Assembly (NCBI RefSeq): GCF_900111595.1
Contig: NZ_FOHN01000004.1
Coordinates: 124,001-188,000, forward strand
DNA: 64,000 nucleotides
Direction of reading: 5' to 3'
Origin: [Clostridium] polysaccharolyticum
GTDB lineage: Bacteria; Bacillota; Clostridia; Lachnospirales; Lachnospiraceae
Position numbers and translations under genes: made by a program. Shown piece by piece: positions 17,699 to 24,835 of this stretch. The notes under the pieces were generated by a model that saw only the letters and a program-made list of their open reading frames with translations, made no database searches and was not told the DNA's origin. Positions within the stretch are counted from its first letter, which is position 1. Every line of letters starts with the position of its first letter.

Positions 17699-18919
17699 AT
17701 GAGAGTTGCATTTATTGTTACAAGTTATTGGGCATTTGGAGAATTGCTTATTGCCATACAATTTGCAGAAGAACTGAAAAATCTACAAAACAGAGTTCTT
17801 TTCATTATTCCGCCTACCCATAAAAAAAATGTAGAAGCTAAAGGATTTAAATATGTTACATGGATTCCAAAATCAAGAAAGTTTAATCAGATTATTCTGG
17901 CAGAAGTTGAGCACAGTTTTTGCCCAGAAGTAGTGATTCTGTCAGATTTTTTGAATTATAGTTTTGCAGATAAGCATTATGGAATTTTAAGAGAAGATCT
18001 TGACATATTCGGAGGGAAGCTTGCAACATTTGATATCTATAATTGGAGTCTGGAACGGAAATGTATGGATACGTATGGTTTTGTAAGTCCTATTCCTAAT
18101 AAGGTAGATATCAAGGACTATGGAGCAAAGATATTACCGTGTCCATTAATTAATCCTGAAAATAAAGAAAATGAATTAGGTTATCGATACTCTGTTGTAC
18201 ATAAGCTGCTGGATACTTCGCAAAAAAACAAGGAAGAGTTAAGAAAAAAATACGGATTTCATGTAAATGAAAAGATTATTTTAGTTTCTTATGCAAAATG
18301 GCAGGAAAGTCATATTCAAAATGAGAAGGTTGGACATTTTATTGATTTTTCAGGAAGGCTGTTTGATGAGTTGATAATTCAATTATCTTTTTACTATACG
18401 ATTATCTGTATTGGAAAGGAAACGGAAGGTTTCAGGGATTATTCAAATATTCATTGCTATGATTCTATGCCAGCCAAACAGTTTGATGAATATGCTATGA
18501 CTGCTGATTTATATATTGGAAAAAATATGACATCTACTTCTATGATAAGATTAGCACTTTCTGAAATCATGTGTGTAAACATAATTAATAGCATTGTGTT
18601 CCCGCATAAAATAGAAGAAAAAAGCTTTGGTAATTTCAATTACGCAGCAGAATTAGAAGATATTCATATGTATAAATATATGATGCTTCCGGTAGGATGG
18701 TATGAATTCTTAAAACCAGTATTTCAGAACAATCCATATGCTGATATTGTCTGTATGCGTGAACAGTTTAAAATGAATGAGACAATGGAAGTTATTCATG
18801 AACTGTTATTTAATGAACAGGAAAGAGCTAGGATAACAGAGCGAGTAGCAGCATTAAAGTGTAGTTTAGAGAAATTGAAATCACCTATTCAGATCGTAAA
18901 TCATATTATAAACGAGTAA
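17699..18919 (+). CDS. GT-B-like glycosyltransferase candidate, DUF6365-like, copy 2
   Basis: 406 residues, paralogous to the protein encoded at 14642. It shares a start of the same design (RVAFIVTSYWAFGELLIAI), a central Rossmann strand (EKIILVSYAKWQES, about 193), and ADLYIGKNMTSTSMIRLAL (about 265) in the donor-binding position. Both copies also share a C-terminal motif, WYEFLKPVFQNNPYAD here and WNYFLKTVLEDNPYVE in copy 1. This shared element strongly supports common ancestry. No export signal. It begins 2 bp after the radical SAM gene, so all are one operon. Family assignment (DUF6365-like) is by eye, with moderate certainty. Confidence 0.6.
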   Translation: MRVAFIVTSYWAFGELLIAIQFAEELKNLQNRVLFIIPPTHKKNVEAKGFKYVTWIPKSRKFNQIILAEVEHSFCPEVVILSDFLNYSFADKHYGILREDLDIFGGKLATFDIYNWSLERKCMDTYGFVSPIPNKVDIKDYGAKILPCPLINPENKENELGYRYSVVHKLLDTSQKNKEELRKKYGFHVNEKIILVSYAKWQESHIQNEKVGHFIDFSGRLFDELIIQLSFYYTIICIGKETEGFRDYSNIHCYDSMPAKQFDEYAMTADLYIGKNMTSTSMIRLALSEIMCVNIINSIVFPHKIEEKSFGNFNYAAELEDIHMYKYMMLPVGWYEFLKPVFQNNPYADIVCMREQFKMNETMEVIHELLFNEQERARITERVAALKCSLEKLKSPIQIVNHIINE

Positions 18920-18935
18920 AAAGAAGAGGTAGCAA

Positions 18936-20594
18936 ATGATAGAAAAATTTAATTTGATTTTGGTGACTGATGAGCAAATGATCGTAGAAAAAGGGAATGA
19001 AATTTCACTTTCGTTAGCTATGGGAATTATTGCTTCTTATTTAGAAGATCGAAATATTTCAGTAACCATAAACGATACGAGTAAGTTGGTTACAAATCGT
19101 ACTTTTTCATCTGAAGAACTGGATAGGATTGCATTAATATATGATAAGGATCGAGTAATTCATTATTTAAAAACAGGACAGGATTCTGAACTTGATCAAG
19201 TTGTAGAAATGATTATAGGAGATTCCTGGAAAGAGTATGATGCTTATGGAATTTCTATTGGAGCAGATTTTTCTATGCTTCAGATTCATCTAGGTTTCTT
19301 ATTTGGGGCGTATCTAAAAAAGCAAACGGGAAAGCCTGTTTTTATAGGTGGTAATAATATATCCTATTTGTATATTTTTAAAGACTTTTACAGGGAATTA
19401 CTGATGACTCTTGTTGCGAAATTTAGGTATGTAATAAAAGGTCCAGGAGAACAAATCATATGGGAGATTATTAATAGTTTGAATACCGATCCAGAGAAGC
19501 TTAATCTGGAAACAAAGGATGGGATTCTTAGAATAAAAGATGATGAAGTAATTGCGAATATGGAGAGAGCACCTATTATAACAAGACCTAATTGGTGTAA
19601 CCTTGATATGAATGATTATACTTATCCGTTTACTAAATCTGAAAAAGAAAATCAGGAAGTGTATTTTCGCTTTCCACTTAAACTGATGAATGTGGTAAAG
19701 AAGTTTAATCTTACCAAGACAAAGGAACGAAAACTTATTATTCCGTATATTTTTAACTACAATTGCATTTACAAATGTGCATTTTGTACTCAAAGTGATA
19801 CGGATAGAAGTAATATGATTGTGGGTGACGTAAATCAGGTAGTAGATGATATTGAATTTTTATCAAAGAAATATCAGTCCAACTATTTTTATTTTTTAAA
19901 TAATTATTTTCCTTCTTCTATGAATTTTATTAAAGCATTTCGAGATGAGCTAAAGAAACGGAATTTGACGATCTACTGGTCAGATTGTGGAAGAGTGAAT
20001 GGTTTAACTCTGGAAAAACTCCAGATCCTATATGAATGTGGATGTCGCAAACTTGTATTTGGCTTTGAAACAGGAGATGAAAAAATACTCAATCTTATTG
20101 ATAAGCGTCTTAACTTAGAGGAGGCAATACATGTTCTTGAGTGGTGTAAACAAGTAGGAATATGGGCAGACTTAGAGGTTATCATTGGATTACCGTATGA
20201 GCGTGAAACGGAATTTATGTCAACATATAGTTTCATTAAGAAGCATAATGATTTAGTAAACAATTTTTGGATGAATGAATATTTTGTTGTTCCTAATAGT
20301 TTGATTGGACGATATCCAGAACGGTATGGGATAGAGTTACTAAAAGACAGAACAACATATGCTGAACTGATGGTGGAGAATAAAAATGCATTCAGAGAAG
20401 GAAATATCTATAACCTGACTTCCAATGCGAGACTTTGGGGATTCAATGAAATAAATGAAAATGATTTTAGAACGTATGAGGAAATGAAAGTACAGAACAG
20501 TGATAAAATGCGTAGGTTATATAAATTATTGAATAAAGATTTTAATCAGCTTTATATATTCTATAAAAGAATATTAAATCTCAGACAAAAATAA
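18936..20594 (+). CDS. Radical SAM protein with N-terminal B12-binding-like domain
   Basis: 552 residues. The N-terminal ~200 residues resemble the Rossmann-type cobalamin-binding fold found in class B/E radical SAM proteins (AYGISIGADFSMLQIHLGFL, then KPVFIGGNNISYLY). I see no DxHxxG cobalamin-ligand motif, so cobalamin may bind base-off/His-off or not at all. The radical SAM core begins at NCIYKCAFCTQ (CxxxCxxC, about 276-284). GFETGDEKILNLIDKR and VIIGLPYERETEF are typical of this superfamily. These enzymes often methylate or rearrange at unactivated carbons. It follows GT-B-like copy 2 by 16 bp. The C-terminal ~100 residues are family-specific. Confidence 0.8.
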   Translation: MIEKFNLILVTDEQMIVEKGNEISLSLAMGIIASYLEDRNISVTINDTSKLVTNRTFSSEELDRIALIYDKDRVIHYLKTGQDSELDQVVEMIIGDSWKEYDAYGISIGADFSMLQIHLGFLFGAYLKKQTGKPVFIGGNNISYLYIFKDFYRELLMTLVAKFRYVIKGPGEQIIWEIINSLNTDPEKLNLETKDGILRIKDDEVIANMERAPIITRPNWCNLDMNDYTYPFTKSEKENQEVYFRFPLKLMNVVKKFNLTKTKERKLIIPYIFNYNCIYKCAFCTQSDTDRSNMIVGDVNQVVDDIEFLSKKYQSNYFYFLNNYFPSSMNFIKAFRDELKKRNLTIYWSDCGRVNGLTLEKLQILYECGCRKLVFGFETGDEKILNLIDKRLNLEEAIHVLEWCKQVGIWADLEVIIGLPYERETEFMSTYSFIKKHNDLVNNFWMNEYFVVPNSLIGRYPERYGIELLKDRTTYAELMVENKNAFREGNIYNLTSNARLWGFNEINENDFRTYEEMKVQNSDKMRRLYKLLNKDFNQLYIFYKRILNLRQK

Positions 20595-20638
20595 TAGGTA
20601 ATATGAGGTTATACAAAAAAGAAAGAGGGATGAAGAAA

Positions 20639-20806
20639 ATGAAGGATGTAGTGAATAAGGTGTTAAAGGCTGTAGCGGTTGGCACAAGCATTGGAACTTT
20701 AGTATGTTTAGGATTAGATGCATTAAAACCAAAGGAAGCAGTTATGTTATTGGCATTAGGAGTTGCATCACTATCAATAAGCAGTTTGTCAAAAGAAGAA
20801 CAGTAG
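20639..20806 (+). CDS. Small membrane protein of the biosynthetic locus
   Basis: With ATG at 20639 the product is 55 residues. It has two hydrophobic stretches, AVAVGTSIGTLVCLGLDAL and EAVMLLALGVASLSI, separated by KPK, so it is probably a helical-hairpin membrane protein. AGAGGG at 20624-20629 lies 9 bases from this ATG. ATGs at 20630 and 20603 are possible, but their ribosome binding sites are poorly placed. No homologue is recognised. It lies between a radical SAM gene and a nucleotidyltransferase gene. It might be an immunity-type peptide, an accessory of the ABC exporter, or a second substrate. Confidence 0.55.
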   Translation: MKDVVNKVLKAVAVGTSIGTLVCLGLDALKPKEAVMLLALGVASLSISSLSKEEQ

Positions 20807-20842
20807 CTAAAGCAGTTAGAATATATTTAGGAGATGTTGCAA

Positions 20843-21583
20843 ATGAAGGGATTAGTCTTAGCAGCAGGTCGAGGAAAAAGGTTAAATGATATTACACAAG
20901 GGGAAAATAAGTGTTTAATCAAGTTGAATGGAAAAGCGGTTGTACAATATGCTGTGGAAAGACTGTGTAATATAAAAGAAATTACAGAATGTGTCGTAGT
21001 GGTTGGATATAGGGCAGAGGAAGTCATGAAAATAATCGGAAATGAAGTTGCAGGCATTAAGATAACTTATTGCAGGCAGTACGAACAAAAGGGATTGATT
21101 CATGCATTGGAAACGGCAACAGAAGCATTACGAGGCGACAATTTTATGATGGTGCTGGGTGATGAAGTAATTCTGGATAATCGGTATCAGGAATCGGTAA
21201 CGGATTTTTTACAGTCTGATGATATGTGTAGGATTGGAATCATTGAGACAGATAACATTGAATTAGTGAAAAAGACATATACATTTCACTGTGATGAGCA
21301 GTTACATATGATTGATTTCTTGGAAAAGCCTGATAAACCGTATAATAATTTTATGGGAACTGGAAATGTGCTGTTTGGAGAAAAAGTTCTTGATATGCTA
21401 GGTCAAGTGCCAGTGAATCCAATACGAGGAGAGAGAGAACTGGTTGGGCTTTTTAATTTATTAGTTGAGCAAAAACAGCATATTTCATCCTTTATAGTAG
21501 GAAGTCAATATATGAATTTGAATACCAGAAATGATCTGGAATTGCTACAACGAGCTTTAAAAGAAACGATAGTGGAAATTTAG
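20843..21583 (+). CDS. Nucleotidyltransferase (sugar-phosphate or phosphoalcohol cytidylyl/uridylyl/guanylyl type)
   Basis: 246 residues from the ATG at 20843, preferred over 20834 because AGGAG is 9 bases away. The start KGLVLAAGRGKRLNDITQG is the NTP_transferase G-x-G-x-x-R signature. NKCLIKLNGKAVV carries the conserved Lys, and VLGDEVILDN (about 108) is the metal-binding GD motif. The protein would activate a sugar-1-phosphate or phospho-alcohol with a nucleotide. With two GT-B-like proteins in the same operon, it may make the activated donor they use. The exact NTP and sugar cannot be read from the sequence. Confidence 0.8.
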   Translation: MKGLVLAAGRGKRLNDITQGENKCLIKLNGKAVVQYAVERLCNIKEITECVVVVGYRAEEVMKIIGNEVAGIKITYCRQYEQKGLIHALETATEALRGDNFMMVLGDEVILDNRYQESVTDFLQSDDMCRIGIIETDNIELVKKTYTFHCDEQLHMIDFLEKPDKPYNNFMGTGNVLFGEKVLDMLGQVPVNPIRGERELVGLFNLLVEQKQHISSFIVGSQYMNLNTRNDLELLQRALKETIVEI

Positions 21584-21755
21584 AATTTGTAAAGTATTGG
21601 GTTGATTTGGATCTCATGGCTTTACTTTTGTGATTATAGAGAAATCGGAATTTGTTAAAAATGCAACTTAGTAAGCAAAAAAGGCAAGATAAGAAGGAAC
21701 GCTTGAAAATGAAATCATTTCTCTTTATAGTTAGAAGCAAGACGGGGGTGAATTG

Positions 21756-21911
21756 ATGAAAATACGAATCAATACGGAGCAATCACTTCAAGATATAGAG
21801 AATGTCATCAATTGTGAGAAAATCAGCCCAGAGATTGAAAGACTGCTATCCTTGATAAAAACATTTACTATGAAACTTGAGGGATTAAAAAGAAAGTTGG
21901 GGTGGAAGTAA
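21756..21911 (+). pseudogene. LytTR-family DNA-binding regulator remnant, internally deleted
   Basis: A 51-residue ORF. The first ~36 residues (MKIRINTEQSLQDIENVINC, EKISPEIERLLSLIK) look like the N-terminus of small stand-alone LytTR regulators. The last residues (LEGLKRKLGWK) look like the usual LytTR C-terminus (LK-KLG). The ~90 residues between, which carry the DNA-binding beta domain, are missing. Downstream is a damaged membrane-partner gene of the type that normally accompanies LytTR genes, overlapping by 1 base (TAATG). Assignment is by pattern, so moderately certain. Confidence 0.5.
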
Positions 21912-22405
21912 TGATGGAGAAAAGGAATACGGCATTTGATTTTTTTACAGATGTACTTGTAGTTTTTGCAATATCACTTCTTACCATTACAGTGCATTCT
22001 GTTTTGATTGGAGAAGGAGCAAAAGAAATCTCAAAGATTTTTTAACTTGGCAGTAAGGGGATTGCCATTTCGACAATTTTCAATTTTTTTGATGGTATTT
22101 TTCATTATTTCGATTCGAACTTTTTTCTATCGGATATAGTCATTCGCAACATGGTACAGCTATGGCGTATTGTGTGGATGATACTGATCATATGTATTGG
22201 AATCGTAGGTTGTGTACTGGTCTTTGAATGGTTTCCCCTTGATAACGTGAAAGCATGGATTGCATTTATCTTTGCAGTTTTAGGAAGCTTTATAGCAAGT
22301 ACATCAATAATGTTACTGAAAATTAAAGTGGAAAGCAAAAAATATGTAGAATTACTTTTGAAGTATCAGAAAAAGTATGTAGAAGGAGAGCATGTAGATG
22401 AGTAA
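21911..22405 (+). pseudogene. DUF3021/DUF6608-like membrane protein, stop codon and frameshifts
   Basis: In one frame the sequence reads as one ~165-residue membrane protein interrupted by TAA at 22043. MMEKRNTAFDFFTDVLVVFA (21911 on) precedes the stop, and NMVQLWRIVWMILIICIGIV (22151 on) continues in the same frame to 22405. Between about 22085 and 22140 the hydrophobic sense (LMVFFIISIRTFFYR) lies in a shifted frame. That indicates two compensating indels as well as the stop. Such proteins usually pair with a LytTR regulator, whose remnant precedes this gene, and with ABC transporter genes, which follow. The 84-residue piece from 22151 could still be translated, but the gene as a whole is broken. 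Confidence 0.6.
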
Positions 22406-23243
22406 TTGTATTGTATTGGAATCTTTAAGTAAATCATTTGGTTCTAAAGATGTTCTGAATGAGATTAGACTGCAAATTCCAGAAGGTGAGTTTTTTGGGT
22501 TATTAGGTCCATCTGGTGCAGGAAAAACAACATTGATTAAAATTTTAACGGGACAGATTGGTTATCAGGGGACAGCAAAAGTATTTAATGAGCATTGCAA
22601 AGACATAGGGAGAGAAATCTATAGCAAGGTTGGAATGGTTCTTGATAACTGTGGAATCTATGAACGTTTATCTTGTTATGATAATTTATTGTTATTCTGT
22701 AAGCTATATAGTGTTCCGAAATCAGAGATTAAAGTAATTCTTGATAAAGTTGGCTTAAATAAAGTAGGAAAAATGCCTGCAGGAAGAATGTCCAAAGGGC
22801 AAAAGCAGAGACTTCTATTAGCGAGGGCGGTTCTGCATAAGCCAAAACTATTATTTTTGGATGAGCCTACTAGTGGGCTGGATCCGATGACTGTAGAAGA
22901 AATTCATAACTATTTGTTAGAATTAAAACGCCATGGAACAACTATTTTCCTGACAACACATAATATGACAGAAGCTTATCAGATGTGTGATAAAATTGCG
23001 TTATTGAATGAAGGATATATTGTGGAATATGGAGAGCCAGAAGAAATATGCAGGAAGTATAATACAGAGAACATGATTACAATTCTTTGTAAAGATGGAA
23101 AGGAACTTGTTGTTCCTAACAGGCCAGATTCTGCAGCAACGATTAGTTCTTGTTTTGAAGCAAATAAGGTAGAAACAATTCATTCATCAGAGCCAAATTT
23201 AGAGACGGTATTTAAGCAGTTAACGGGAAGGGGGTTATTGTAA
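22398..23243 (+). CDS. ABC transporter ATP-binding protein
   Basis: 281 residues with a complete nucleotide-binding domain: Walker A GPSGAGKTT (about 35-43), signature MSKGQKQRLLLARA (about 133), Walker B LLFLDEP with TSGLDP, and switch His in LTTHNM. The C-terminal ~60 residues resemble the extension of bacitracin/antibiotic-type exporters. It overlaps the previous damaged gene by 8 bp and the permease by 1 bp (TAATG). As the only transporter in the locus, it is the likely exporter (or self-protection pump) for the product of the biosynthetic genes. It may alternatively belong to a LytTR-controlled module that was independent. Confidence 0.88.
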   Translation: MSNCIVLESLSKSFGSKDVLNEIRLQIPEGEFFGLLGPSGAGKTTLIKILTGQIGYQGTAKVFNEHCKDIGREIYSKVGMVLDNCGIYERLSCYDNLLLFCKLYSVPKSEIKVILDKVGLNKVGKMPAGRMSKGQKQRLLLARAVLHKPKLLFLDEPTSGLDPMTVEEIHNYLLELKRHGTTIFLTTHNMTEAYQMCDKIALLNEGYIVEYGEPEEICRKYNTENMITILCKDGKELVVPNRPDSAATISSCFEANKVETIHSSEPNLETVFKQLTGRGLL

Positions 23244-23932
23244 TGCTAAGTTTAGGTCATATTGGTGCCATTATTGATAAACAGATTAAAGATGTAAGTA
23301 AAAATCTGCAAGTATTGATTTTATTCTTTGTTTTTCCAGTGATAGCCGTTATTCTGACACAATCCGTATCCAAGGATGTCTCCGAATACCTTGTCATGAT
23401 TTTTGCTACTATGCATTGTGTATTTACACCACTTGTTACAACTGCCAGTTTCATATCGGAAGAAAAGGAGAAAAACACACTGCGTGTATTGATTATGTCA
23501 GGAGTTAGACCATTCGAGTATTTCTTTAGCATTGCAATATTTGTATTGCTAAGCAATATGCTTACAGGAACGGTATTCATTTTTCTATCTGATTTTACAA
23601 CCAACCAGATTATTTCCTTCTATGTCGCAGCTTTAGCTGGAGGAATTATATCGGTATTGATTGGTATGTGTATTGGAACCAAATCAAAGAGTGCAAGTGC
23701 TGCCAATGGAGTAGCGGTTCCATTAGCGATGGTATTTTCCTTTTTGCCAATGTTGGTTTCGTTTAATAAAAGTCTTGAGAAGGTAGCTAAGTTTTTATAT
23801 GGACAGCAAGTGAGCTATATTGTAAATGGACAGCAAATGAAAATAGAAAATGTAGTAATTCTTGCAGTAAATTTTGTAGTATGCATTGTAGCATACGTAG
23901 TTTTATATCAAAGAAGCAGAATAGATGAATAG
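23243..23932 (+). CDS. ABC-2 type transporter permease
   Basis: 229 residues with about six hydrophobic segments: LQVLILFFVFPVIAVIL, YLVMIFATMHCVFTPLV, YFFSIAIFVLLSNMLTGTVF, AALAGGIISVLIGMCIG, AVPLAMVFSFLPMLVSF and VVILAVNFVVCIVAYVVLY. A cytoplasmic EEKEKNTLRVL motif after the second segment is typical of ABC-2 permeases (the coupling region that contacts the ATPase). It is translationally coupled to the ATPase gene. It is the last gene of the operon; decayed IS66 sequence begins soon after. Confidence 0.85.
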   Translation: MLSLGHIGAIIDKQIKDVSKNLQVLILFFVFPVIAVILTQSVSKDVSEYLVMIFATMHCVFTPLVTTASFISEEKEKNTLRVLIMSGVRPFEYFFSIAIFVLLSNMLTGTVFIFLSDFTTNQIISFYVAALAGGIISVLIGMCIGTKSKSASAANGVAVPLAMVFSFLPMLVSFNKSLEKVAKFLYGQQVSYIVNGQQMKIENVVILAVNFVVCIVAYVVLYQRSRIDE

Positions 23933-24045
23933 ATAGAGTTGCCCTATAGCATGTGGAAGGATGTACCATAGAGAACCGTCAACTCAGATACGCCTGCCAT
24001 TCCCGCTTCTTTCCATTATACTAAATCAAAACCATAGGAGGTAGT

Positions 24046-24294
24046 ATCAATAAAAAAAGAAAGTTCACAACGAAGCAAGAGCGGGAACAGCATATCCAAA
24101 ACTTCCTGGCAAGCGGAAAGTCAAAGCTTTCCACTTTTTCCAGATGGATGCATGAGTACCATGCCAAACAACAGGAAGTAAAATTCCTTCCACTTGATCT
24201 AAAATCAAATGGAATCCAGCAGTCATGTGAACAAGAAATCCTGATTGAAATCGGTGTCTACAAGCTGTATGTTCCACAAGCTCTCGGTATCTAG
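24046..24294 (+). pseudogene. IS66-family accessory ORF (TnpA-like), start codon lost
   Basis: A perfect AGGAGG (24036-24041) is followed at the right spacing by ATC (24046) where ATG is expected. An open frame then runs to TAG at 24292 (KKRKFTTKQEREQHIQNFLA, SRWMHEYHAKQQEVKFLPLD). It matches the short TnpA-type protein of IS66 elements in length and style. Loss of the start codon fits decay of the element. Confidence 0.55.
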
Positions 24295-24297
24295 TTC

Positions 24298-24510
24298 ATG
24301 CAGCAGGCAATAAAGGCGATGATTCCAAAGAGCATGGTATCCCCAAGCATGATGGCATACATACTAAACCAGAAATACACAAATGCAATGCCACTCTACC
24401 GCCAGGAACAGGAATTCGAACGGTACGGCATAGAGAGTAGCCGCCAGAACTTGTTAAACTGGATGATAAAGGGTGCCGGACTGTTAAAGCCGCTTATGTT
24501 GGAGAGGTAA
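24298..24510 (+). pseudogene. IS66-family transposase fragment
   Basis: 70 residues reading KAMIPKSMVSPSMMAYILNQ, KYTNAMPLYRQEQEFERYGI and RQNLLNWMIKG, ending LLKPL. This is the conserved central part of IS66 transposases. The zinc-finger N-terminus, the TnpB gene and the whole DDE catalytic region are missing. It is a dead fragment. Confidence 0.75.
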
Positions 24511-24771
24511 TACATCCTTTTGAAGAAAGGCAAATTATACCAGGCAATAAAGTGGTGCTGAAAGCAGTTCCATTAAAATATCTGCGGTTTCTTTTTATAG
24601 TAGCCCTATTTATAAGGATTTTGGTATAGTTCAGGAGAGTAGCATATGAAACGCATTGTAATTTGCCAGGTGAGTATGTATGTGTTGAGGATGGAAAGAT
24701 CTATATTAATCCATACGTTTGTATTAAAAAACGGTTACGTTCATTTCGTATGACAGCCAAGGTCATATAAG
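24511..24771 (+). other. Intergenic stretch with two unrecognised ORF remnants
   Basis: In one frame about 24478-24621 reads AAYVGEVIHPFEERQIIPGN then KVVLKAVPLKYLRFLFI before a stop. In another, about 24645-24770 reads LPGEYVCVEDGKIYINPYV before a stop. Neither has a start with a ribosome binding site. They look like tails of lost genes; I do not recognise either. Confidence 0.35.
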
Positions 24772-24830
24772 CAAAGTCTGCGTTTCCTTAAGAAATCTTT
24801 CCACGGAGAGCCTAAGGAATGCAGACTTTG
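24772..24830 (-). terminator. Large hairpin 3' of the GLUG/TM gene
   Basis: CAAAGTCTGC-TTTCCTTA pairs with TAAGGAATGCAGACTTTG across 59 nt, immediately after the minus-strand stop at 24836. The ends (CAAAGTCTG/CAGACTTTG) are the same as in the hairpins of the repeat modules at 4201-4260 and 61156-61215. Confidence 0.65.
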
Positions 24831-24835
24831 TTTGT

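Noticed and set aside
19398-19793. 131-aa minus-strand ORF inside the B12-like radical SAM gene
   Set aside because: Antisense shadow in AT-rich coding sequence; no start signal.
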